IMG/VR virus record: IMGVR_UViG_3300018414_000012
Coordinates: 1 to 42,145 of that record
Reading direction: 5' to 3' (one strand)
DNA length: 42,145 bases
Origin: a virus
Shown: one piece after another, positions 1 through 5,750 of the stretch
Numbering within the stretch: the stretch's first letter is position 1
Layout: each line of letters starts with the position of its first letter
Made by a program: the position numbers and the translations under genes
The notes under the pieces: model-generated
What the model saw: only the letters and a program-made list of their open reading frames with translations
Told to the model about the DNA's origin: nothing
The model's database searches: none

Positions 1-65
1 CCCGACCTGATCCCGGACCTGAGCCCAGACCTGATCCCGGACCTGAACCCAGACCTGATACCCGA
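1..65. repeat. 12-bp coding tandem repeat, left end
   Basis: About five units of consensus GACCTGAKCCCN, continuous in kind with the array at 41713-42145. Read on the minus strand they encode the Q-V-x-(D/A) repeat. Joining the window ends exactly gives one 13-bp unit, so the true copy number across the junction is unresolved. Confidence 0.95.
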
Positions 66-306
66 CCTTGCCGGAGTTGAAAAGAACGGCCATCCAACAG
101 GTTGCCATCCATGCGTGGATAGGGTTGTCCAGGACCACCACAGGTGTCTCCTTGCGTCCCAGAACAACGGTTTGTAGGGTGTGGACAATCTCGATAGCAC
201 GTTCGTGGGTGAAAGGCGTGATGGATAAGCCCGTGGAGAGCCAATTTTCACGGTATAACGGAAGTTTTTCAGCTTGGGAGGGAGTCAGCGATTCAATTTT
301 TTTCAT
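1..306 (-). CDS. DUF6745-like tandem-repeat protein, N-terminal part (continues at 42144)
   Basis: The ATG at 306-304 overlaps the stop of the upstream 68-aa gene (ATGA), which fixes the start. About 80 unique residues (opening MKKIESLTPSQAEKLPLYRENW) lead into a four-residue repeat, Gln-Val-(Arg/Gly/Trp)-(Asp/Ala), that runs off the window end in frame. The same reading frame resumes at 42144 and continues to 41062, so this is one gene cut by the linearisation of a circular genome. The order of an N-terminal 'LYRENWLSTGLS' segment, a Val-every-fourth-residue repeat and a C-terminal 'NGVRVPE' segment matches what I recall of the DUF6745 family. Its function is unknown. Last gene but one of the 1505-to-40698 operon. 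Confidence 0.8.
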   Translation of the reverse strand, partial: MKKIESLTPSQAEKLPLYRENWLSTGLSITPFTHERAIEIVHTLQTVVLGRKETPVVVLDNPIHAWMATCWMAVLFNSGKVGYQVWVQVRDQVWAQVRDQVG

Positions 307-509
307 TGGGATATTTGGATGTTATACAGGTTGCAGAAAATAGCGGCGGCGATGCTGGCGGTTGATCCGGCGATTACCAGAATCCAAATCACGCGGCGTT
401 TAACGTGGTCGTCCGGTATGTCGGCGGTTACGCGGCGGAATAGCTCGCGGCAGGCGATCGGGTCGTGCACGCCGAAGCAAGGCACGCGGGGTTGGCGGTG
501 GATTTTCAT
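303..509 (-). CDS. 68-aa protein with C-terminal membrane segment
   Basis: Unrecognised. A basic, Arg-rich N-terminal half is followed by a hydrophobic stretch of about 24 residues (VIWILVIAGSTASIAAAIF), suggesting a C-tail-anchored membrane protein. Its start shares a base with the stop of the 28-aa upstream gene (TAATG), and its stop overlaps the DUF6745-like start (ATGA). Translation is therefore probably coupled, and it may work with the DUF6745-like protein. Confidence 0.65.
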   Translation of the reverse strand: MKIHRQPRVPCFGVHDPIACRELFRRVTADIPDDHVKRRVIWILVIAGSTASIAAAIFCNLYNIQISQ

Positions 510-595
510 TATTTATAGATACAAAAAATGGAAATAATGATGTTACAAATCATGCAGATGATTACGCTAATAATTACTACTATCTCGATGCTCAT
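509..595 (-). CDS. 28-aa hydrophobic membrane peptide
   Basis: Almost the whole peptide is one transmembrane helix (MSIEIVVIISVIICMICN, rich in Ile). The start overlaps the stop of the 29-aa gene by ATGA and the stop shares a base with the next start. A longer upstream start at 733 is open, but its Arg/Pro-rich extension lies inside the 108-aa gene and looks like a shadow frame. Function unknown. Confidence 0.5.
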   Translation of the reverse strand: MSIEIVVIISVIICMICNIIISIFCIYK

Positions 596-681
596 AGTTG
601 TTGTAGATGCATGTTTGAGACGAGGATGAAGGCGGCGGATAGGATGAGGATCGCGGCCAGCGTGGCGTGGAGGATTAGCAT
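592..681 (-). CDS. 29-aa hydrophobic membrane peptide
   Basis: A short gene beginning MLILHATLAAILILSAAF, one predicted transmembrane helix. Its ATG (681-679) sits inside the last codons of the 108-aa gene, whose stop is at 677-675, and its TGA overlaps the next ATG. Two tandem one-helix peptides of nearly equal size are reminiscent of holin-like or spanin-like pairs or small toxins, but nothing specific can be read. Confidence 0.5.
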   Translation of the reverse strand: MLILHATLAAILILSAAFILVSNMHLQQL

Positions 682-1001
682 GGCTGCGGGTCCAGTTTGG
701 CAGCTTCCGCGAGTAGAGCGGCGGCTTGCTCACGCTTTTTCTTGGCTTCGGCTGCCGGGGTGTATTGGCCGTAGGCTTCTCGGAACATGGTTAGGCTTTC
801 CTCTGAGCTTTTGGCGTTCTGATGGCCGACGCGTCCACAGTAAGCCGAAAACTGAATTTCAAAGTCAAATGACTGCTGTGGCCAATCGGCGCACTCAACC
901 CAGAACTTGATGTAGGATTTCGGCTCCACCTCGCGCATTTTTTCGATCTTGGATTTGAGCCAGCTTGCAACTTGCTCGTCGGTGATTTCGTTCGTGTTCA
1001 T
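675..1001 (-). CDS. 108-aa hypothetical protein
   Basis: Not recognised. It has an amphipathic N-terminus (ITDEQVASWLKSKIEKMREV), a central region with conserved-looking Trp/Cys/Tyr residues (FWVECADWPQQSFDFE) and a C-terminal Lys/Ala/Glu helix. The start overlaps the upstream gene by ATGA (1001/998). Soluble and probably cytoplasmic. Confidence 0.65.
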   Translation of the reverse strand: MNTNEITDEQVASWLKSKIEKMREVEPKSYIKFWVECADWPQQSFDFEIQFSAYCGRVGHQNAKSSEESLTMFREAYGQYTPAAEAKKKREQAAALLAEAAKLDPQPC

Positions 1002-1237
1002 GGCTTTTTCTTGGTTGGTTTGATCCCCGCGTGTTTGGCAAGAACCGCCTCGGCATAGACGGAGATTTTTTCTCCCTTGGCTGATGCTCTGGCTTTGATA
1101 GCACGGTGTGTCGGCTCGCTGATTTGTATTGTTTTGATTTCTGACATAAGGGTTGGAAAATTAATCCACTTCACTTCGGTCCGGCCGCGCATTTTCCCAA
1201 ACAGAGGATCAGGCTTGAGCGTATACCTGATCTGCAT
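998..1237 (-). CDS. Ribbon-helix-helix-like small protein
   Basis: The C-terminal 49 residues (from MSEIKTIQISEPTHRAIKAR) have the pattern of a ribbon-helix-helix DNA-binding fold: a short strand IKTIQI, a helix, a turn with Lys-Gly-Glu, and a second helix (SVYAEAVLAKH). The ATG at 1237 lies one base after the upstream stop. An alternative ATG at 1147 would give only this domain. It is a candidate regulator of its own operon and of the palindrome at 1508-1523 (inference). Confidence 0.55.
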   Translation of the reverse strand: MQIRYTLKPDPLFGKMRGRTEVKWINFPTLMSEIKTIQISEPTHRAIKARASAKGEKISVYAEAVLAKHAGIKPTKKKP

Positions 1238-1238
1238 A

Positions 1239-1505
1239 TTATGCGTCATATGCGCAACTCCACGCCGACCCTTGGCGCAGGGACTCGGCGTCAACAACCA
1301 TAGGTTCCATTTCTGGTCCTTCTTGTTTTCCGAGATAAAAAGCATTGTTAAGGATGTGGCATAAGGAATCCATTCCTTCCAGCGTCAAATTGGCCTGTGC
1401 CTCCAATGTTCCACGGTAAAATATTTTGTCGTCCTTATGGGTGTATGGTTGATCTTTCATTAGATTGGTCGGTTCAATTTCGTTCAACTGAACGGATGAA
1501 ATCAT
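1239..1505 (-). CDS. 88-aa hypothetical protein, first gene of the DUF6745 operon
   Basis: Not recognised. Starts just downstream of a 16-bp perfect palindrome in the divergent intergenic region. An internal Met at 1460 (MKDQPYTHKDDK) is an alternative start. The middle (LTLEGMDSLCHILNNAFYLG) is helical. Small, soluble, phage-accessory in character. Confidence 0.5.
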   Translation of the reverse strand: MISSVQLNEIEPTNLMKDQPYTHKDDKIFYRGTLEAQANLTLEGMDSLCHILNNAFYLGKQEGPEMEPMVVDAESLRQGSAWSCAYDA

Positions 1506-1597
1506 GGTGACGACATGTCGTCAAATATTTTTCATAAAAAAGATTTTTTATAGAATTTACTTGCCAACTACACTGTCCGTGCCAGCTTGGCGGGGTT
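1506..1597. promoter_or_regulatory. Divergent promoter region with 16-bp palindromic operator
   Basis: The region between divergent starts at 1505 (minus) and 1598 (plus) is A/T-rich and contains the perfect palindrome TGACGACATGTCGTCA at 1508-1523. TATAGA at 1549-1554 is a possible plus-strand -10 box. The palindrome abuts the minus-strand start codon, a position suited to a dimeric repressor. The binding protein is unknown; the RHH-like protein (998-1237) or the Xre protein (3995-4180) are candidates. Confidence 0.6.
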
Positions 1598-1834
1598 ATG
1601 AACAAGATCGAAAAAATGGTAAAAATTCCAATCCCCACTCCCGAACAAGGACAGCTTTATGGATCAGGCGGGTATTTATACATTCTGGCCTCGGTGTGTA
1701 ATGGATTGTATTGCGCCATTAATCTTGAGACGGGCGATCACTGGAAACCAGCAACACAATACGCCGATCTGGCCGTCCAAGGCCTGACCTTCTACTCGGC
1801 CTCAGCGACCATCACCGTAAACCCAAACGACTAA
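1598..1834 (+). CDS. 78-aa hypothetical protein
   Basis: Not recognised. A hydrophobic core (YLYILASVCNGLYCAINLE) is followed by a Trp/Tyr-rich segment. An alternative start is the Met seven codons in (MVKIPIPTPEQG). First gene of the plus-strand accessory block, divergent from the DUF6745 operon. Confidence 0.55.
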   Translation: MNKIEKMVKIPIPTPEQGQLYGSGGYLYILASVCNGLYCAINLETGDHWKPATQYADLAVQGLTFYSASATITVNPND

Positions 1835-1838
1835 CCCG

Positions 1839-2054
1839 ATGACCACCGACCCTCAACGAAACGAAGCCATGAGCACGAACGAATGGACCGAGGTTGCGAC
1901 CACAAAGCCCGCCGAGGGAATCACCGTCAGCACGAAGATTGACGATGGAAAAGGCGTCAGGAACTTCCAGCGATTGAAGCGACAAGGCAACCTGTGGTTT
2001 TTCCCGGACGGTTCGATGTATGTCTATTACACCCCTACCCACTGGAAGCCATGA
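1839..2054 (+). CDS. DUF551-like small phage protein
   Basis: The ending YYTPTHWKP and the early 'EWTEVATTKPAEG' match the ends of the DUF551 family of small phage proteins, which run from W-x-(S/E)-V-x-x-x-x-P to 'THWMPLP'. Function unknown. The ATG at 1869 (MSTNEWTEV) fits family length better than the one at 1839. The stop overlaps the next start (ATGA at 2051). Confidence 0.55.
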   Translation: MTTDPQRNEAMSTNEWTEVATTKPAEGITVSTKIDDGKGVRNFQRLKRQGNLWFFPDGSMYVYYTPTHWKP

Positions 2055-2290
2055 CCCCGGAAATCGAAATCAAGGAGGGCCGGATATATCTGGACAGGAA
2101 GGGGCGCAAGGTCGGACCGTTTCGATTTGAATCGCGCAGCGATCCTTACCTGATGATCGATGAGAAAGGAAGATTGTTCATGAGGAATGGGCATTTTTGG
2201 GAGGATGGATCTGATGACCCGCGTGACATCGTCTCGGAAGCCGTATCAGAAGCCCGCCGCGCCCTCGAAACTCAACCTGAGAAACCATGA
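2051..2290 (+). CDS. 79-aa hypothetical protein
   Basis: Not recognised. Rich in charged residues, with strand-like alternation (EIKEGRIYLDRKGRKVGPFR) and a C-terminal helix. The start is fixed by an ATGA overlap with the DUF551-like gene, and its own stop overlaps the next gene in the same way. Confidence 0.6.
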   Translation: MTPEIEIKEGRIYLDRKGRKVGPFRFESRSDPYLMIDEKGRLFMRNGHFWEDGSDDPRDIVSEAVSEARRALETQPEKP

Positions 2291-2496
2291 AAGACAACTG
2301 CCCTTCTTGCGGCGCATCCTTCCAAGGCGGCATGATCCCTGAAGACCAACGCCATCTCTTCGGCGGGAAAGCGCATTTCTCCCGGATGATCGGCATCGTG
2401 ATAAACGACCGGGTGGTATGCTGGAGGTGCCCCGACTGCGGTCATATGTGGCCGCGCTGTGCTGACATCGAAACTCAACCCGATACGAATTCATGA
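2287..2496 (+). CDS. 69-aa zinc-ribbon protein
   Basis: An N-terminal CPSCG and a C-terminal CWRCPDCGHMWPRC motif give two CxxC pairs about 40 residues apart, the pattern of a zinc ribbon. Such short phage proteins often have no assigned role. Start and stop both overlap the neighbours by four bases. Confidence 0.7.
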   Translation: MKDNCPSCGASFQGGMIPEDQRHLFGGKAHFSRMIGIVINDRVVCWRCPDCGHMWPRCADIETQPDTNS

Positions 2497-3197
2497 AAAA
2501 AGAACGCCCCATCCTTTTCAGCGGCCCGATGGTCCGCGCCACACTGCGGGAGATCGATCCCAAGACCCATACACGGCGGGTGGTGAAACCTCAGCCACTT
2601 GTGCCAGCCGGAATCTTGCCTCAGGCGCACAACCTGGATGGCGGTAAGTTCGGATTCTTTTCAGAAGATGCTGATTATTGCTGCCCCTACGGTGCCCCCG
2701 GCGACCGGCTGTGGGTGCGGGAGACCTTCGGTTTTGTGGGTGGCGTCTTTGACGAGAATGAGAACCCGGCACCGTGGATTCCTGACCGCCCCGCAATTGA
2801 GATCAATGAATTGAAACTTGGGAGAGGCTACTACACCGGGCATGCGATTTACGCAGCAGACGGTTACTTTGAGTGGAACGCCGGGGACGACCCATCCATC
2901 GAGACACGAAGCGCGTGGCATCCGTCTATTCATATGCCTCGATCCATTTCCCGGATCCTGCTGGAGATCGTCTCCGTGCGCGTGGAGCGCCTCCAGGACA
3001 TCAGCGAGGCTGATGCCATCGCGGAGGGCGTGGAGAGGCACCATAAACGTCCTGAATTTTTCAAAGCCTACAACTGCAAGGAGGGGATCGCCACAACCGC
3101 CCGCGCTTCGTTTGAGACTCTATGGCATGAGCTCAACGGCCCCGAAAGCTGGGACGCCAACCCTTACGTGTGGGTGGTCGAGTTCAAGAAAATCTAA
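2493..3197 (+). CDS. Conserved phage protein of the 'TQTRRVVKPQP' type (possible PUA/ASCH-like fold)
   Basis: 234 aa. Recognisable blocks include RPILFSGPMVRATL near the N-terminus, HTRRVVKPQP, CPYGAPGDRLWVRETF, WHPSIHMPRSISRI, VERLQDISEADAIAEG and SWDANPYVWVVEF at the end. I know these as a widespread phage and prophage protein of unassigned function, with some resemblance to ASCH/PUA-like domains. Full length. The start overlaps the zinc-ribbon gene. The last gene before the CRISPR-repeat-like element. Confidence 0.75.
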   Translation: MKKERPILFSGPMVRATLREIDPKTHTRRVVKPQPLVPAGILPQAHNLDGGKFGFFSEDADYCCPYGAPGDRLWVRETFGFVGGVFDENENPAPWIPDRPAIEINELKLGRGYYTGHAIYAADGYFEWNAGDDPSIETRSAWHPSIHMPRSISRILLEIVSVRVERLQDISEADAIAEGVERHHKRPEFFKAYNCKEGIATTARASFETLWHELNGPESWDANPYVWVVEFKKI

Positions 3198-3219
3198 CTA
3201 TTTAACCAATGAAAACAGA

Positions 3220-3251
3220 GTCGCTCCCCACACGGGAGCGCGGGTTGAAAC
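3220..3251 (+). CRISPR. Solitary type I-C-like CRISPR repeat (candidate RNA anti-CRISPR)
   Basis: A single 32-nt unit begins GTCGCTCCC, has the perfect 7-bp hairpin CGCTCCC-CACAC-GGGAGCG and ends CGGGTTGAAAC. Length, stem position and the 11-nt 3' tail ending GTTGAAAC match type I-C repeats, whose Cas5-type nuclease leaves an 11-nt 5' handle. There is no second repeat, no cas gene and no array. It sits between two plus-strand genes in the sense direction. Solitary repeats in phages are known as RNA anti-CRISPRs (Racrs) that bind Cas proteins in place of crRNA; that role here is inference. Confidence 0.8.
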
Positions 3252-3290
3252 TTCATCTCGGTGATGTTCTTTTCTCCTGCCGGAGAGCCG

Positions 3291-3377
3291 ATGAAATGGC
3301 CCGTGCTGGGCTTGGTAATGACCCTCATTGCGCTCGGCGGGGAATGCTATTGGGAGTCCAGAAGGAACCGGCCATGA
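3291..3377 (+). CDS. 28-aa membrane peptide
   Basis: A short gene opening MKWPVLGLVMTLIALGGE, with one predicted membrane helix, then a basic tail. GGAGAG at 3282-3287 gives a good ribosome binding site, within a small hairpin (TCTCC-TGCC-GGAGA) that could limit access. The stop overlaps the next ATG (3374). Confidence 0.5.
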   Translation: MKWPVLGLVMTLIALGGECYWESRRNRP

Positions 3378-3514
3378 ACTGCCCGCGCTGCAACTGCTCT
3401 CGCCCGAATCCTAGCTGCCCGGTCTGCTGGGACGGCGGAGAGCAGGAAGAGCGCGAGATCGACAAGGCAGAGAGGGAAATGCAGGCCGAGAAAGACGAGG
3501 AAACAACACCATGA
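3374..3514 (+). CDS. 46-aa Cys-rich zinc-knuckle-like protein
   Basis: Starts MNCPRCNCSRPNPSCPVCW: five Cys in 17 residues, two as CxxC, followed by a charged Glu/Lys helix. AGAAGGA about eight bases upstream is a Shine-Dalgarno, and the start overlaps the 28-aa gene by ATGA. A longer frame beginning at 3209 is a translation of the CRISPR repeat and should not be used. The stop overlaps a further ATG at 3511 that opens only 12 codons. Confidence 0.6.
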   Translation: MNCPRCNCSRPNPSCPVCWDGGEQEEREIDKAEREMQAEKDEETTP

Positions 3515-3570
3515 ATATTACGAATCTGACCGAATGGAAATCCGGGTAGTGGGCTACTTTGAAATAAAAA

Positions 3571-3621
3571 ACGAGATTCTCGTAAAATAAATGTTGACGT
3601 TTTGCGAGAATCTCGTAAGTT
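3571..3621 (+). promoter_or_regulatory. Promoter with two operator palindromes
   Basis: Two related palindromes, ACGAGATTCTCGT (3571-3583) and GCGAGAATCTCGT (3604-3616), lie 33 bp centre to centre, about three helical turns. A TTGACG -35 box is at 3594-3599 and a weak TAAGTT -10 at 3616-3621, so the second operator fills the spacer and binding would block RNA polymerase. Expected to be bound by the downstream Xre protein as an autoregulated operon. Confidence 0.7.
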
Positions 3622-3666
3622 GTCGTCGTTGCCACTGAGCAACACCAACCAAAACCAACTAAGAAA

Positions 3667-3993
3667 ATGAGCACCTACACCTACACCGACTACGAATACG
3701 CGCAACAAGCCAAGCAACCAGCATGGTTCGGCACCTTCGCTATCAACCTCGCCGCCACTTCCGGGTCGTCTCCATTCAATCAATGGTATGGATTCCAATC
3801 CCGTAAAGATGCTGTTGCTGTTCTGTCCGATGATCGTTCCCAGCAGTTCATCGACAACTACGAGATCTTCGACGGCGAGATCTACAGCCGTGAGTTCACC
3901 CAATGGGATGAGGAGACCGAGGAAACTACCCTGCTCGAAGGCGCGGTCCCAGCCGACCTTAACGACATTGTCCGCATCCAAAGCCCGTTCTGA
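3667..3993 (+). CDS. Acidic 108-aa protein, candidate anti-CRISPR
   Basis: Not recognised. Very acidic (I count 18 Asp/Glu against 6 Lys/Arg), Tyr/Phe/Trp-rich, and without membrane segments. It is the first gene after an operator-bearing promoter and is followed at two bases by a 61-aa HTH protein. That order, small acidic gene then small HTH regulator, is the acr-aca arrangement. The nearby solitary CRISPR repeat strengthens the guess. It starts after an A/C-rich leader with no Shine-Dalgarno. Role inferred from context only. Confidence 0.6.
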   Translation: MSTYTYTDYEYAQQAKQPAWFGTFAINLAATSGSSPFNQWYGFQSRKDAVAVLSDDRSQQFIDNYEIFDGEIYSREFTQWDEETEETTLLEGAVPADLNDIVRIQSPF

Positions 3994-3994
3994 A

Positions 3995-4180
3995 ATGAGC
4001 TTCTCCGAACAACTCAAAACGGAGCGCAAACGCCTCGGCCTCACACAGGCCGAGGCTGATGCCCTCCTTAATCTCGGGAAGGGGCAAATCACAGCATGGG
4101 AAACCGAACGGAACACACCCCACGAAATCATGCAGGAAGGCGTCCTCGCCCGTCTATCAAAAGCAAAACCAAAGAAATGA
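3995..4180 (+). CDS. Xre-family HTH protein, 61 aa (Aca-like)
   Basis: A stand-alone helix-turn-helix domain: SEQLKTERKRLGLTQAEADA, then LNLGKGQITAWETERNTP, the standard Xre/Cro pattern (LGLTQ, then I-T-A-W-E). No C-terminal sensor domain, so probably a simple dimeric repressor. It follows the acidic gene directly (TGAAATG). The palindromes at 3571-3616 are the likely operators. It could alternatively be an ordinary immunity repressor, though no integrase is present. Confidence 0.75.
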   Translation: MSFSEQLKTERKRLGLTQAEADALLNLGKGQITAWETERNTPHEIMQEGVLARLSKAKPKK

Positions 4181-4288
4181 ACCGACTCAGAATTTAGGTT
4201 GCGCCTGCACCACGCCGGAAGCCGTTTCGAGTCGATTTTAGGAAGTTCGATCTTTACCCCGCTAAACCCTGAACCTGACCCGCGAGCC

Positions 4289-4936
4289 TCAGGCAGGGAC
4301 GATAGCGGGCTCGATCCCAAGAAACATGTTCCGTTCGCTCTTCCGGCGTCGGGTCAGACCCCGGAGGGTTTTGCCACCGGCCTTGTCCCAACGTAGAAGC
4401 TGGTCGGCAGCACCTTTGTAATCTCCGGAATTTAAGATCCGGCGAAGCGAGGAATCCCGCAGACCTCCAGTGTTGAAATCCCAAGCCACCAACGCGGCGA
4501 ACTGCCCGTCGTTCAGGGGGACAGTCACCAAGCTTTCCACCCGGCCCTCGAAAACGTCCATGTCGTAACGAAGCAGGTCCTCCGCCTCGGCACGGGTGAT
4601 CATCCGCCCTTTGTGGACGGTACCATCCTTGTGCGTCAGCCCGGTATGGCCCCAGCCGATCGTCCAGACGCCCACCTCGTCCTGATACGCCTCAAGATAC
4701 AGCCCCTCGAAATGCTTGATCAACTCGATGCCGGTCGCAGATATATCCCGGTGCAGGTTAGGGCGAGTCAAAGGCACCTGCGGTGCGGGGGCGAAGCCCT
4801 TCTGGTATGCCTCCAGCGCGTCCTGGGAACGCGGCCCCCACCAGTTGTCCAACTCGCCGGTGTAGAGACCAAGGTCTTTGAGAGCCAGCTGCATCAGCAG
4901 GTTCCTCATGGTCGGGTCTTTTTCGGTGCGGATCAT
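4289..4936 (-). CDS. Endolysin, GH24 lysozyme with N-terminal peptidoglycan-binding-like segment
   Basis: 215 aa. Residues 10-45 (LALKDLGLYTGELDNWWGPR) resemble a peptidoglycan-binding repeat. Residues 66-215 are a T4/P21-type lysozyme with the Glu77-Asp86-Thr92 triad in HFEG, YQDEVG and WTIGWGHTG. It cleaves the glycan backbone of peptidoglycan at lysis. The ATG at 4936 overlaps the upstream stop (ATGA), which favours it over the Met at 4909. No signal peptide is visible, so it should need a holin. Last gene of the late operon. Confidence 0.9.
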   Translation of the reverse strand: MIRTEKDPTMRNLLMQLALKDLGLYTGELDNWWGPRSQDALEAYQKGFAPAPQVPLTRPNLHRDISATGIELIKHFEGLYLEAYQDEVGVWTIGWGHTGLTHKDGTVHKGRMITRAEAEDLLRYDMDVFEGRVESLVTVPLNDGQFAALVAWDFNTGGLRDSSLRRILNSGDYKGAADQLLRWDKAGGKTLRGLTRRRKSERNMFLGIEPAIVPA

Positions 4937-5064
4937 GGGGGATTTTGGTGACCGGCTCGAAAAGGAAGAACGAAGTGGGTGATAAGAAACGAGATTTCCA
5001 GATCGATGGCTCTGCGCAGGATTCCCCGGCGAACGTCGCGCTTCCACTTTGGGGTGAGCTTCAT
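4933..5064 (-). CDS. 43-aa lysis-cassette protein
   Basis: Very basic N-terminus (MKLTPKWKRDVRRGILRR) and a hydrophobic centre (LEISFLITHFVLPF) that could insert in a membrane. Both ends overlap neighbours by ATGA. It lies between holin-like genes and the endolysin, so a role in lysis is plausible but unproven. Confidence 0.5.
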   Translation of the reverse strand: MKLTPKWKRDVRRGILRRAIDLEISFLITHFVLPFRAGHQNPP

Positions 5065-5228
5065 CTCAGGAAAGGAATGTTTCGTTTTTCGGGGAATAGC
5101 TTGTCCGCTGTCTCTTGGTCCATCCGATCGATCATCAGCTTGAACCGCTCGAAAGGGGAAAGCTCGTGAACCGGCTTCGGATCCACGATAGGGGTGTAAT
5201 GACCTGCTGGCTTGTGGTAGGGGTTCAT
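5061..5228 (-). CDS. 55-aa hypothetical protein in lysis cassette
   Basis: Starts MNPYHKPAGHYTPIVDPKPV; Pro/His-rich N-terminus, then a helix (SPFERFKLMIDRMDQETADKL). Not recognised. Coupled at both ends to neighbours by four-base overlaps. No membrane segment. Confidence 0.55.
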   Translation of the reverse strand: MNPYHKPAGHYTPIVDPKPVHELSPFERFKLMIDRMDQETADKLFPEKRNIPFLR

Positions 5229-5350
5229 GAGAAAATAATCGCAAGTGCCAGCGATCCGACAATCCCAAGGATGCAAAGGCCGAGCATGATCCACTCCGGT
5301 GGAGTGATTGTCAGGTCACGCTCCAGCTCCTTTTGACGATCGGACTTCAT
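5225..5350 (-). CDS. 41-aa one-helix membrane protein (holin- or spanin-like)
   Basis: A charged N-terminus (KSDRQKELERDL) followed by a clear transmembrane helix (WIMLGLCILGIVGSLALAII). Encoded between the two-helix holin-like protein and the endolysin; overlaps the next start by ATGA. It may be a second holin, antiholin or inner-membrane spanin-like part. Confidence 0.55.
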   Translation of the reverse strand: MKSDRQKELERDLTITPPEWIMLGLCILGIVGSLALAIIFS

Positions 5351-5392
5351 GCCCCCGTATGCCGGAAAGCGCGGGCGGTGTCGAGGATCAAA

Positions 5393-5713
5393 TCACTTGC
5401 TATCCGGGTCCAGCTTGTCCAACGCGGAAATCAGCTTTTCATTTTGCTGCTTCCAGTCGTCGCGCATCAACTGGTTCAGCGAAGCAGTCTCCTTTCGGGA
5501 CGTTTGCAACTCCGACCATAGCGTTTTGCATGCGTAGGAAAGGCAGCAGATCAGGCCGATTGTTCCTCCAAGCTGGATCCATCCTTGTGCTTCTGGAGGA
5601 ACATCCTTGGCGGCATCAGCAATCCATATCACGGCACCGCAAAAGGCCGCGCCGATTGATCCAATGATGGGATGGAATGCGTCTGGGAAAATTTGCATCG
5701 GGTTTTGTTGCAT
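5393..5713 (-). CDS. Holin-like protein, two membrane helices
   Basis: About 106 aa. Two hydrophobic segments (GSIGAAFCGAVIWIADAA and GTIGLICCLSYACKTLW) are followed by a soluble charged C-terminal helix, the class II holin layout. Placed directly upstream of the lysis cassette. A GTG two codons earlier (5719) is an alternative start. It would form pores that let the endolysin reach the wall. Confidence 0.6.
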   Translation of the reverse strand: MQQNPMQIFPDAFHPIIGSIGAAFCGAVIWIADAAKDVPPEAQGWIQLGGTIGLICCLSYACKTLWSELQTSRKETASLNQLMRDDWKQQNEKLISALDKLDPDSK

Positions 5714-5750
5714 AGGCACTTACTTGCAGACTGGGTGCCGGGGGGAGGAT

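Noticed and set aside
3267-3297. Second, degenerate CRISPR repeat (TCTCC-TGCC-GGAGA stem and GATGAAAT tail)
   Set aside because: The match is weak, the spacing would be only about 15 bases, and the sequence is explained by a ribosome site and the start codon at 3291.
3209-3373. Longer frame upstream of the zinc-knuckle gene, beginning MKTESLPTRERGLK
   Set aside because: The N-terminus is a translation of the CRISPR repeat (as is the other frame, VAPHTGARVET). The real start is 3374, with its own ribosome site and an overlap with the 28-aa gene.
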